This document shows positions 50,701 to 63,800 of a stretch of 64,000 nt of DNA, one piece after another (the stretch's first letter is position 1; every line of letters begins with the position of its first letter). Made by a program: the position numbers and the translations under genes. The notes under the pieces are model-generated. The model made no database searches, had not been told where the DNA came from, and worked only from the letters and a program-made list of their open reading frames with translations. The stretch comes from Liolophura sinensis (lineage: Eukaryota > Mollusca > Polyplacophora > Chitonida > Chitonidae), in NCBI RefSeq assembly GCF_032854445.1, contig NW_027018163.1, positions 1-64,000 of the forward strand, given 5' to 3'.

Positions 50701-52671
50701 CGTGAAAAACACAAGGTACTTGATACAGTCTGCTGTAAAAAGTACAACTGACCACAGACCCACATAAATAAGGTGCCAAAAGAAGCGGAATTGAGCCAGG
50801 CATCGGCAGCTGTTGAAAAATTGCAAATTTCCCTGGTTTCCATGGAGTAAGAGCCGTTGCTGGGCACGTGATTATGACATAAATGATCATTAAATTGTCA
50901 CTACAGCCAAAAGTATTGGTCGGAGAGCAACGCGGTTTGCACCATTCGATTTCTCGTCACAAAATACGTCGGATTAACCTCTTACCAGCAGCACTGGAAA
51001 AGTTTTTCCACTTTTGCATTTTTGCCTGGTCTTTTTGTTAATTGAAACCGGCTACACTGCACTCTGTACAATCGCGACTGGTCATTACTATATTCAACTT
51101 TTGACTATAAGTTGTGTGCCCTTCGGTAGCTCAGAAGACGTCAAATCTTTGGGCCAAGCCCATTTAACTCACCCAGCAATTGCCTTACTTCTAAGTGCAA
51201 GACAATCTCAATGTCTTTATCTACGTGTAGAAAAACCACACCATTTGTACGTGAAAACCACAAGGTACTTGATACAGTCTGCTGTAAAAGTACAACTGAA
51301 CACTGACCCACTTCAGTAAGGTGCCAAAAGATGCGGAATTGAGCCAGGTATCGGCAGCTGTTAAAAAATTGCAAATATCCCTGGTTTCCATGGAGTAAGA
51401 GCCGTTGCTGGGCACGTGATTATGACATCAATGATCATTGATCTGTCGCTACAGCCAAAAGTATTGGTCGGAGAGCACCATTCGATTTCTCGTCACAAAA
51501 TACGTCGGATTAGCCTCTTACTAGTAGCACTGGAACAGTTTTTCCACTTTTGCATTTTTGCCTGGTCTTTTTGTTAATTGAAATCGGCTACACTGTACTC
51601 TGTACAATCGCGACTGGTCATTACTATATTCAACTTTTGACTATAAGTTATGTGCCCTTCGGTAGCCCAGAAGACGTCAAATCTTTTGGCTAAGCCCAAT
51701 TAACTCACCCAGCAATTGCCTTACTTCTAAGTGCAAGACAATCTCAATGTCTTTATCTACGTGTAGAAAAACCACACCATTTGTACGTGAAAACCACAAG
51801 GTACTTGATACAGTCTGCTGTAAAAAGTACAACTGAACACTGACCCACTTCAGTAAGGTGCCAAAAGATGCGGAATTGAGCCAGGCATCGGCAGCTGTTG
51901 AAAAATTGCAAATTTCCCTGGTTTCCATGGAGTAAGAGCCGTTGCTGGGCACGTGATTATGACATAAATGATCATTCAATTGTCACTACAGCCAAAAGTA
52001 TTGGTCGGAGAGCAACGCGGATTGCACCATTCGATTTCTCGTCACAAAATACGTCGGATTAGCTTCATACCAGCAGCACTGGAACAGTTTTTCCACTTTT
52101 GCATTTTTGCCTGGTCTTTTTGTTAATTGAAATCGGCTACACTGTACTCTGTACAATCGCGACTGGTCATTACTATATTCAACTTTTGACTATAAGTTAT
52201 GTGCCCTTCGGTAGCCCAGAAGACCTGAAATCTTTGGGCTAAGCCCATTTAACTCACCCAGCAATTGTCTTACTTCTAAGTCCAAGACAATTTCAATGTC
52301 TTTATCTACGTGTAGACAAACCACACCATTTGTACGTGAAAAACACAAGGTACTTGATACAGTCTGCTGTAAAAAGTACAACTGAACACTGACCCACTTC
52401 AGTAAGGTGCCAAAAGAAGCGGAATTGAGCCAGGTATCGGCAGCTGTTAAAAAATTGCAAATATCCCTGGTTTCCATGGAGTAAGAGCCGTTGCTGGGCA
52501 TGTGATTATGACATCAATGATCATTGATCTGTCGCTACAGCCAAAAGTATTGGTCGGAGAGCACCATTCGATTTCTCGTCACAAAATACGTCGGATTAGC
52601 CTCTTACTAGTAGCACTGGAACAGTTTTTCCACTTTTGCATTTTTGCCTGGTCTTTTTGTTAATTGAAATC
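47786..52671 (+). repeat. Trimeric HOR marked by 12-bp-deleted monomers
   Basis: Monomers start at 47786, 48323, 48878; 49429, 49965, 50501; 51050, 51586 and 52135. The first monomer of each trio (47786, 49429, 51050) begins after AAACCGG, has CACTGCACTCTG, TAGCTCAGAAGACGTC and GGGCCAAGCCC, and carries the 12-bp deletion. The second has ATCTTTTGGC and, usually, AAGCCCAATTAAC. The third varies. The last monomer (52135) combines GACAATTTCAATG in its first half with the deleted second half, so it is another chimera. Confidence 0.88.
49965..50500 (+). repeat. Monomer with a private 13-bp deletion
   Basis: TATTGGTCGGAGAGCAACGCGGTTTGC is reduced to TATTGGT-GGTTTGC near 50385, a loss of 13 bases that gives a 536-bp monomer. 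The lost segment partly overlaps the 12 bases lost in the common deleted subfamily, but the breakpoints differ, so the two deletions are independent. I see it in this monomer only. Confidence 0.9.
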
Positions 52672-55600
52672 GGCTACACTGTACTCTGTACAATCGCGAC
52701 TGGTCATTACTATATTCAACTTTTGACTATAAGTTATGTGCCCTTCGGTAGCCCAGAAGACGTCAAATCTTTTGGCTAAGCCCAATTAACTCACCCAGCA
52801 ATTGCCTTACTTCTAAGTGCAAGACAATCTTAATGTATTTATCTACGTGTAGAAAAACCAGACCATTTGTACGTGAAAAACACAAGGTACTTGATACAGT
52901 CTGCTGTAAAAAGTACAACTGACCACAGACCCACATGAATAAGGTGCCAAAAGATGCGGAATTGAGCCAGGCATCGGCAGCTGTTGAAAAATTGCAAATT
53001 TCCCTGGTTTCCATGGAGTAAGCGCCGTTGCTGGGCACGTGATTATGACATAAATGATCATTCAATTGTCACTACAGCCAAAAGTATTGGTCGGAGAGCA
53101 ACGCGGTTTGCACCATTCGATTTGTCGTCACAAAATACGTCGGATTAGCCTCTTACCAGCAGCACTGGAACAGTTTGTCCACTTTTGCATTTTTGCCTGG
53201 TCTTTTTGTTAATTGAAACCGGCTACACTGCACTCTGTACAATCGCGACTGGTCATTACTATATTCAACTTTTGACTATAAGTTATGTGCCCTTCGGTAG
53301 CCCAGAAGACCTGAAATCTTTGGGCTAAGCCCATTTAACTCACCCAGCAATTGTCTTACTTCTAAGTCCAAGACAATTTCAATGTCTTTATCTACGTGAA
53401 GAAAAACCACACCATTTGTACGTGAAAAACACAAGGTACTTGATACAGTCTGCTGTAAAAAGTACAACTGAACACTAACCCACTTCAGTAAGGTGCCAAA
53501 AGATGCGGAATTGAGCCAGGCATCGGCAGCTGTTAAAAAATTGCAAATTTTCCTGGTTTCCATGGAGTAAGAGCCGTTGCTGGGCACGTGATTATGACAT
53601 AAATGATCATTCAATTGTCACTACAGCCAAAAGTATTGGTCGGAGAGCAACGCGGTTTGCACCATTCGATTTCTCGTCACAAAATACGTCGGAATAGCCT
53701 CTTACCAGCAGTACTGGAACAGTTTTTCCACTTTTGCATTTTTGCCTGGTCTTTTTGTTAATTGAAATCGGCTACACTGTACTCTGTACAATCGCGACTG
53801 GTCATTACTATATTCAACTTTTGACTATAAGTTATGTGCCCTTCGGTAGCCCAGAAGACCTGAAATCTTTGGGCTAAGCCCATTTAACTCACCCAGCAAT
53901 TGCCTTACTTCTAAGTGCAAGACAATCTCAATGTCTTTATCTACGTGTAGAAAAACCACACCATTTGTACGTGAAAAACACAAGGTACTTGATACAGTCT
54001 GCTGTAAAAAGTACAACTGACCACAGACCCACATAAATAAGGTGCCAAAAGAAGCGGAATTGAGCCAGGCATCGGCAGCTGTTGAAAAATTGCAAATTTC
54101 CCTGGTTTCCATGGAGTAAGAGCCGTTGCTGGGCACGTGATTATGACATAAATGATCATTCAATTGTCACTACAGCCAAAAGTATTGGTCGGAGAGCAAC
54201 GCGGTTTGCACCATTCGATTTGTCGTCACAAAATACGTCGGATTAACCTCTTACCAGCAGCACTGGAAAAGTTTTTCCACTTTTGCATTTTTGCCTGGTC
54301 TTTTTGTTAATTCAAACCGGCTACACTGCACTCTGTACAATCGCGACTGGTCATTACTATATTCAACTTTTGACTATAAGTTATGTGCCCTTCGGTAGCT
54401 CAGAAGACGTCAAATCTTTGGGCCAAGCCCATTTAACTCACCCAGCAATTGCCTTACTTCTAAGTGCAAGACAATCTCAATGTCTTTATCTACGTGTAGA
54501 AAAACCACACCATTTGTACGTGAAAACCACAAGGTACTTGATACAGTCTGCTGTAAAAGTACAACTGAACACTGACCCACTTCAGTAAGGTGCCAAAAGA
54601 AGCGGAATTGAGCCAGGTATCGGCAGCTGTTAAAAAATTGCAAATATCCCTGGTTTCCATGGAGTAAGAGCCGTTGCTGGGCACGTGATTATGACATCAA
54701 TGATCATTGATCTGTCGCTACAGCCAAAAGTATTGGTCGGAGAGCACCATTCGATTTCTCGTCACAAAATACGTCGGATTAGCCTCTTACTAGTAGCACT
54801 GGAACAGTTTTTCCACTTTTGCATTTTTGCCTGGTCTTTTTGTTAATTGAAATCGGCTACACTGTACTCTGTACAATCGCGACTGGTCATTACTATATTC
54901 AACTTTTGACTATAAGTTATGTGCCCTTCGGTAGCCCAGAAGACGTCAAATCTTTTGGCTAAGCCCATTTAACTCACCCAGCAATTGCCTTAGTTCTAAG
55001 TGCAAGACAATCTTAATGTATTTATCTACGTGTAGAAAAACCAGACCATTTGTACGTGAAAAACACAAGGTACTTGATACAGTCTGCTGTAAAAAGTACA
55101 ACTGAACACTGACCCACTTCAGTAAGGTGCCAAAAGATGCGGAATTGAGCCAGGCATCGGCAGCTGTTGAAAAATTGCAAATTTCCCTGGTTTCCATGGA
55201 GTAAGAGCCGTTGCTGGGCACGTGATTATGACATAAATGATCATTCAATTGTCACTACAGCCAAAAGTATTGGTCGGAGAGCAACGCGGTTTGCACCATT
55301 CGATTTCTCGTCACAAAATACGTCGGATTAGCCTCTTACCAGCAGCACTGGAACAGTTTGTCCACTTTTGCATTTTTGCCTGGTCTTTTTGTTAATTGAA
55401 ATCGGCTACACTGCACTCTGTACAATCGCGACTGGTCATTACTATATTCAACTTTTGACTATAAGTTATGTGCCCTTCGGTAGCCCAGAAGACCTGAAAT
55501 CTTTGGGCTAAGCCCATTTAACTCACCCAGCAATTGCCTTACGTCTAAGTGCAAGACAATCTCAATGTCTTTATCTACGTGTAGAAAAACCACACCATTT

Positions 55601-58600
55601 GTACGTGAAAAACACAAGGTACTTGATACAGTCTGCTGTAAAAAGTACAACTGACCACAGACCCACATGAATAAGGTGCCAAAAGATGCGGAATTGAGCC
55701 AGGCATCGGTAGCTGTTGAAAAATTGCAAATTTCCCTGGTTTCCATGGAGTAAGAGCCGTTGCTGGGCACGTGATTATGACATAAATGATCATTCAATTG
55801 TCACTACAGCCAAAAGTATTGGTCGGAGAGCAACGCGGTTTGCACCATTCGATTTCTCGTCACAAAATACGTCGGATTAGCCTCTTACCAGCAACACTGG
55901 AAAAGTTTTTCCACTTTTGCATTTTTGCCTGGTCTTTTTGTTAATTGAAACCGGCTACACTGCACTCTGTACAATCGCGACTGGTCATTACTATATTCAA
56001 CTTTTGACTATAAGTTATGTGCCCTTCGGTAGCCCAGAAGACGTCAAATCTTTGGGCTAAGCCCATTTAACTCACCCAGCAATTGTCTTACTTCTAAGTC
56101 CAAGACAATTTCAATGTCTTTATCTACGTGAAGAAAAACCACACCATTTGTACGTGAAAAACACAAGGTACTTGATACAGTCTGCTGTAAAAAGTACAAC
56201 TGAACACTAACCCACTTCAGTAAGGTGCCAAAAGATGCGGAATTGAGCCAGGCATCGGCAGCTGTTGAAAAATTGCAAATTTTCCTGGTTTCCATGGAGA
56301 AAGAGCCGTTGCTGGGCACGTGATTATGACATAAATGATCATTCAATTGTCACTACAGCCAAAAGTATTGGTCGGAGAGCAACGCGGTTTGCACCATTCG
56401 ATTTCTCGTCACAAAATACGTCGGATTAACCTCTTACCAGCAGCACTGGAAAAGTTTTTCCACTTTTGCATTTTTGCCTGGTCTTTTTGTTAATTGAAAT
56501 CGGCTACACTGCACTCTGTACAATCGCGACTGGTCATTACTATATTCAACTTTTGACTATAAGTTATGTGCCCTTCGGTAGCTCAGAAGACGTCAAATCT
56601 TTGGGCCAAGCCCATTTAACTCACCCAGCAATTGCCTTACTTCTAAGTGCAAGACAATCTCAATGTCTTTATCTACGTGTAGAAAAACCACACCATTTGT
56701 ACGTGAAAACCACAAGGTACTTGATACAGTCTGCTGTAAAAGTACAACTGAACACTGACCCACTTCAGTAAGGTGCCAAAAGAAGCGGAATTGAGCCAGG
56801 TATCGGCAGCTGTTAAAAAATTGCAAATATCCCTGGTTTCCATGGAGTAAGAGCCGTTGCTGGGCACGTGATTATGACATCAATGATCATTGATCTGTCG
56901 CTACAGCCAAAAGTATTGGTCGGAGAGCACCATTCGATTTCTCGTCACAAAATACGTCGGATTAGCCTCTTACTAGTAGCACTGGAACAGTTTTTCCACT
57001 TTTGCATTTTTGCTTCGTCTTTTTGTGAATTGAAATCGGCTACACTGTACTCTGTACAATCGCGACTGGTCATTACTATATTCAACTTTTGACTATAAGT
57101 TATGTGCCCTTCGGTAGCCCAGAAGACCTGAAATCTTTTGGCTCAGCCCAATTAACTCACCCAGCAATTGCCTTACTTCTAAGTGCAAGACAATCTTAAT
57201 GTATTTATCTACGTGTAAAAAAACCACACCATTTGTACGTGAAAAACACAAGGTACTTGATACAGTCTGCTGTAAAAAGTACAACTGAACACTGACCCAC
57301 TTCAGTAAGGTGCCAAAAGATGCGGAATTGAGCCAGGCATCGGCAGCTGTTGAAAAATTGCAAATTTCCCTGGTTTCCATGGAGTAAGAGCCGTTGCTGG
57401 GCACGTGATTATGACATAAATGATCATTCAATTGTCACTACAGCCAAAAGTATTGGTCGGAGAGCAACGCGGTTTGCACCATTCGATTTCTCGTCACAAA
57501 ATACGTCGGATTAGCCTCTTACCAGCAGCACTGGAATAGTTTGTCCACTTTTGCATTTTTGCCTGGTCTTTTTGTTAATTGAAATCGGCTACACTGTACT
57601 CTGTACAATCGCGACTGGTCATTACTATATTCAACTTTTGACTATAAGTTATGTGCCCTTAGGTAGCCCAGAAGACCTGAAATCTTTGGGCTAAGCCCAT
57701 TTAACTCACCCAGCAATTGCCTTACGTCTAAGTGCAAGACAATCTCAATGTCTTTATCTACGTGTAGAAAAACCACACCATTTGTACGTGAAAAACACAA
57801 GGTACTTGATACAGTCTGCTGTAAAAAGTACAACTGACCACAGACCCACATGAATAAGGTGCCAAAAGATGCGGAATTGAGCCAGGCATCGGAAGCTGTT
57901 GAAAAATTGCAAATTTCCCTGGTTTCCATGGAGTAAGAGCCGTTGCTGGGCACGTGATTATGACATAAATGATCATTCAATTGTCACTACAGCCAAAAGT
58001 ATTGGTCGGAGAGCAACGCGGTTTGCACCATTCGATTTCTCGTCACAAAATACGTCGGATTAGCCTCTTACCAGCAGCACTGGAAAAGTTTTTCCACTTT
58101 TGCATTTTTGCCTGGTCTTTTTGTTAATTGAAACCGGCTACACTGCACTCTGTACAATCGCGACTGGTCATTACTATATTCAACTTTTGACTATAAGTTA
58201 TGTGCCTTTCGGTAGCCCAGAAGACGTCAAATCTTTGGGCCAAGCCCATTTAACTCACCCAGCAATTGCCTTACTTCTAAGTGCAAGACAATCTCAATGT
58301 CTTTATCTACGTGTAGAAAAACCACACCATTTGTACGAGAAAACCACAAGGTACTTGATACAGTCTGCTGTAAAAGTACAACTGAACACTGACCCACTTC
58401 AGTAAGGTGCCAAAAGAAGCGGAATTGAGCCAGGCATCGGCAGCTGTTAAAAAATTGCAAATATCCCTGGTTTCCATGGAGTAAGAGCCGTTGCTGGGCA
58501 CGTGATTATAATATCAATGATCATTGATCTGTCGCTACAGCCAAAAGTATTGGTCGGAGAGCACCATTCGATTTCTCGTCACAAAATACGTCGGATTAGC

Positions 58601-60867
58601 CTCTTACTAATAGCACTGGAACAGTTTTTCCACTTTTGCATTTTTGCCTGGTCTTTTTGTTAATTGAAATCGGCTACACTGTACTCTGTACAATCGCGAC
58701 TGGTCATTACTATATTCAACTTTTGACTATAAGTTATGTGCCCTTCGGTAGCCCAGAAGACGTCAAATCTTTTGGCTAAGCCCAATTAACTCACCCAGCA
58801 ATTGCCTTACTTCTAAGTGCAAGACAATCTTAATGTATTTATCTACGTGTAGAAAAACCAGACCATTTGTACGTGAAAAACACAAGGTACTTGATACAGT
58901 CTGCTGTAAAAAGTACAACTGAACACTGACCCACTTCAGTAAGGTGCCAAAAGATGCGGAATTGAGCCAGGCATCGGCAGCTGTTGAAAAATTGCAAATT
59001 TCCCTGGTTTCCATGGAGTAAGAGCCGTTGCTGGGCACGTGATTATGACATAAATGATCATTCAGTTGTCACTACAGCCAAAAGTATTGGTCGGAGAGCA
59101 ACGCGGATTGCACCATTCGATTTCTCGTCACAAAATACGTCGGATTAGCCTCTTACTAGTAGCACTGGAACAGTTTTTCCACTTTTGCATTTTTGCCTGG
59201 TCTTTTTGTTAATTGAAATCGGCTACACTGTACTCTGTACAATCGCGACTGGTCATTACTATATTCAACTTTTGACTATAAGTTATGTGCCCTTCGGTAG
59301 CTCAGAAGACGTCAAATCTTTGGGCCAAGCCCATTTAACTCACCCAGCAATTGCCTTACTTCTAAGTGCAAGACAATCTCAATGTCTTTATCTACGTGTA
59401 GAAAAACCACACCATTTGTACGTGAAAAGCACAAGGTACTTGATACAGTCTGCTGTAAAAAGTACAACTGAACACTGACCCACTTCAGTAAGGTGCCAAA
59501 AGATGCGGAATTGAGCCAGGCATCGGCAGCTGTTGAAAAATTGCAAATTTCCCTGGTTTCCATGGAGTAAGAGCCGTTGCTGGGCACGTGATTATGACAT
59601 AAATGATCATTCAATTGTCACTACAGCCAAAAGTATTGGTCGGAGAGCAACGCGGTTTGCACCATTCGATTTCTCGTCACAAAATACGTCGGATTAGCCT
59701 CTTACCAGCAGCACTGGAACAGTTTGTCCACTTTTGCATTTTTGCCTGGTCTTTTTGTTAATTGAAATCGGCTACACTGTACTCTGTACAATCGCGACTG
59801 GTCATTACTATATTCAACTTTTGACTATAAGTTATGTGCCCTTCGGTAGCCCAGAAGACCTGAAATCTTTGGGCTAAGCCCATTTAACTCACCCAGCAAT
59901 TGCCTTACGTCTAAGTGCAAGACAATCTCAATGTCTTTATCTACGTGTAGAAAAACCACACCATTTGTACGTGAAAAACACAAGGTACTTGATACAGTCT
60001 GCTGTAAAAAGTACAACTGACCACAGACCCACATGAATAAGGTGCCGAAAGATGCGGAATTGAGCCAGGCATCGGTAGCTGTTGAAAAATTGCAAATTTC
60101 CCTGGTTTCCATGGAGTAAGAGCCGTTGCTGGGCACGTGATTATGACATAAATGATCATTCAATTGTCACTACAGCCAAAAGTATTGGTCGGAGAGCAAC
60201 GCGGTTTGCACCATTCGATTTCTCGTCACAAAATACGTCGGATTAGCCTCTTACCAGCAGCACTGGAACAGTTTGTCCACTTTTGCATTTTTGCCTGGTC
60301 TTTTTGTTAATTGAAATCGGCTACACTGTACTCTGTACAATCGCGACTGGTCATTACTATATTCAACTTTTGACTATAAGTTATGTGCCCTTCGGTAGCC
60401 CAGAAGACCTGAAATCTTTGGGCTAAGCCCATTTAACTCACCCAGCAATTGCCTTACGTCTAAGTGCAAGACAATCTCAATGTCTTTATCTACGTGTAGA
60501 AAAACCACACCATTTGTACGTGAAAAACACAAGGTACTTGATACAGTCTGCTGTAAAAAGTACAACTGACCACAGACCCACATGAATAAGGTGCAAAAAG
60601 ATGCGGAATTGAGCCAGGCATCGGTAGCTGTTGAAAAATTGCAAATATCCCTGGTTTCCATGGAGTAAGAGCCGTTGCTGGGCACGTGACTATGACATAA
60701 ATGATCATTCAATTGTCACTACAGGCAAAAGTATTGGTCAGAGAGCAACGCGGTTTGCACCATTCGATTTCTCGTCACAAAATACGTCGGATTAGGCTGT
60801 TACTAGTAGCACTGGAACAGTTTTTCCACTTTTGCATTTTTGCCTGGTCTTTTTGTTAATTGAAATC
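52672..60867 (+). repeat. Mixed three- and four-monomer HORs, right region
   Basis: Monomers start at 52672, 53221, 53770, 54319; 54855, 55404, 55953, 56502; 57038, 57587, 58136; 58672, 59221, 59770 and 60319. Recurrent types are Q (ATCTTTTGGC with CAATCTTAATGTATT), R (TTACGTCTAAG and/or GACCACAGACCCAC), S (after AAACCGG, with CAATTTCAATG and CGTGAAGAAAAACC) and the deleted type. Blocks read Q S R deleted; Q R S deleted; Q R deleted; then Q and others. Nearly all lengths are exactly 549 or 536. Monomers at 59770 and 60319 are near-identical neighbours. Confidence 0.86.
54319..54854 (+). repeat. Reference copy of the 12-bp-deleted monomer (536 bp)
   Basis: GAGAGCAACGCGGTTTGCACC is shortened to GAGAGCACC at about 54741-54752. 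The lost 12 bases lie between two copies of GCA, so a three-base microhomology can explain the event. One A is also missing in CTGTAAAAGTAC, giving 536 bp. The same 12-bp loss occurs in monomers starting at 47786, 49429, 51050, 52135, 56502 and 58136 and nowhere left of 47.7 kb. One ancestral deletion that has been amplified is the simplest explanation. Confidence 0.92.
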
Positions 60868-63800
60868 GGCTACACTGTACTCTGTACAATCGCGACTGGT
60901 CATTACTATATTCAACTTTTGACTATAAGTTATGTGCCCTTCGGTAGCCCAGAAGACGTCAAATCTTTGGGCTAAGCCCATTTAACTCACCCAGCAATTG
61001 CCTTACTTCTAAGTGCAAGACAATCTCAATGTCTTTATCTACGTGTAGAAAAACCACACCATTTGTACGTGAAAAATACAAGGTACTTGATACAGTCTGC
61101 TGTAAAAAGTACAATTGAACACTAACCCACTTCAGTAAGGTGCCAAAAGATGCGGAATTGAGCCAGGCATCGGCAGCTGTTGAAAAATTGCAAATTTCCC
61201 TGGTTTCCATGGAGTAAGAGCCGTTGCTGGGCACGTGATTATGACATAAATGATCATTCAATTGTCACTACAGCCAAAAGTATTGGTCGGAGAGCAACGC
61301 GGTTTGCACCATTCGATTTCTCGTCACAAAATACGTCGGATTAGCCTCTTACCAGCAGCACTGGAACAGTTTTTCCACTTTTGCATTTTTGCCTGGTCTT
61401 TTTGTTAATTGAAATCGGCTACACTGTACTCTGTACAATCGCGACTTGTCATTACTATATTCAACTTTTGACTATATGTTATGTGCCCTTCGGTAGCCCA
61501 GAAGACCTGAAATCTTTGGGCCAAGCCCATTTAACTCACCCAGCAATTGTCTTACTTCTAAGTCCAAGACAATCTCAATGTCTTTATCTACGTGTAGAAA
61601 AACCAGACCATTTGTACATAAAAAACACAAGGTACTTGATACAGTCTGCTGTAAAAAGTACAACTAAACACTGTCCAACATTTTTAAGGTGCCAAAAGAT
61701 GCAGAATTAGGCCAGGCATCGGCAGCTGTTAAAAAATTGCAAATATCCCTGGTTTCCATGGAGTAAGAGCCGTTGCTGGGCACGTGATTATGACATCAAT
61801 GATCAATCAATTGTCGCTACAGCCAAAAGTATTGGTCGGAGAGCAACGCGGTTTGAAACCATTCGTTTTCTCGTCACAAAATACGTCGGATTAGCCTCTT
61901 ACCAGCAGCACTGGAACAGTTTTTCCACTTTTGCATTTTTACCTGGTCTTTTTGTTAATTGAAATCGGCTACACTGTACTCTGTACAATCGCGACTGGTC
62001 ATTACTATATTCAACTTTTGATTTTAAGTTATGTGCCCTTCGGTAGCCCAGAAGACCTGAAATCTTTGGGCTAAGCCCATTTAACTCACCCAGCAATTGT
62101 CTTACTTCTAAGTGCAAGACAATCTCAATGTCTTTATCTACGTGTAGAAAAACCACACCATTTGTACGTGAAAAATACAAGGTACTTGATACAGTCTGCT
62201 GTAAAAAGTACAACTGAACACTAACCCACTTCAGTAAGGTGCCAAAAGATGCGGAATTGAGCCAGGCATCGGCAGCTGTTGAAAAATTGCAAATTTCCCT
62301 GGTTTCCATGGAGTAAGAGCCGTTGCTGGGCACGTGATTATGACATAAATGATCATTCAATTGTCACTACAGCCAAAAGTATTGGTCGGAGAGCAACGCG
62401 GTTTGCACCATTCGATTTCTCGTCACAAAATACGTCGGATTAGCCTCTTACCAGCAGCACTGGAACAGTTTTTCCACTTTTGCATTTTTGCTTCGTCTGT
62501 TTGTTAATTAAAATCGGCTACACTGTACTCTGTACAATCGCGACTGGTCATTACTATATTCAACTTTTGACTATAAGTTATGTGCCCTTCGGTAGCCCAG
62601 AAGACGTCAAATCTTTGGGCTAAGCCCATTTAACTCACCCAGCAATTGCCTTACTTCTAAGTGCAAGACAATCTCAATGTCTTTATCTACGTGTAGAAAA
62701 ACCACACCATTTGTACATAAAAAACACAAGGTACTTGATACAGTCTGCTGTAAAAAGTACAACTGAACACAGACCCACATGAATAAGGTGCCAAAAGATG
62801 CGGAATTGAGCCAGGCATCGGTAGCTGTTGAAAAATTGCAAATTTCCCTGGTTTCCATGGAGTAAGAGCCGTTGCTGGGCACGTGATTATGACATCAATG
62901 ATCATTCAATTGTCACTACAGGCAAAGGTATTGGTCAGAGAGCAACGCGGTTTGCACCATTCGATTTGTCGTCACAAAATACGTCGGATTAGTCTCTTAC
63001 CAGCAGCACTGGAACAGTTTTTCCACTTTTGCATTTTTGCCTGGTCTTTTTGTTAATTGAAATCGGCTACACTGTACTCTGTACAATCGCGACTTGTCAT
63101 TACTATATTCAACTTTTGACTATAAGTTATGTGCCCTTCGGTAGCCCAGAAGACGTCAAATCTTTGGGCCAAGCCCATTTAACTCACCCAGCAATTGTCT
63201 TACTTCTAAGTTTAAGACAATCTCAATGTCTTTATCTACGTGTAGAAAAACCACACCATTTGTACATAAAAAACACAAGGTACTTGATACAGTCTGCTGT
63301 AAAAAGTACAACTAAACACTGTCCCACATTTTTAAGGTGCCAAAAGATGCAGAATTGGGCCAGGCATCGGCAGCTGTTAAAAATTGCAAATATCCCTGGT
63401 TTCCATGGAGTAAGAGCCGTTGCTGGGCACGTGATTATGACATCAATGATTAATCAATTGTCGCTACAGCCAAAAGTATTGGTCGGAGAGCAACGCGGTT
63501 TGCACCATTCGTTTTCTCGTCACAAAATACGTCGGATTAGCCTCTTACCAGCAGCACTGGAACAGTTTTTCCACTTTTGCATTTTTACCTGGTCTTTTTG
63601 TTAATTGAAATCGGCTACACTGTACTCTGTACAATCGCGACTGGTCATTACTATATTCAACTTTTGACTATAAGTTATGTGCCCTTCGGTAGCCCAGAAG
63701 ACGTCAAATCTTTGGGCTAAGCCCATTTAACTCACCCAGCAATTGCCTTACTTCTAAGTGCAAGACAATCTCAATGTCTTTATCTACGTGTAGAAAAACC

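Noticed and set aside
61899-62360. 153-codon open frame on the - strand
   Set aside because: The frame is the common minus-strand satellite frame extended by a private GATTTTAAG variant. Dozens of shorter versions recur every 549 bp and none is kept open, which is the behaviour of noise in a repeat.
63029-63604. Longest open frame, 191 codons on the + strand, starting MHFCLVFLL
   Set aside because: It runs across a monomer boundary and is only the usual satellite frame with two stops removed by common variants (GGGCCAAG in place of GGGCTAAG, which turns a TAA into a glutamine codon). The same frame is closed in most other monomers. It has no recognisable domain and no coding bias.
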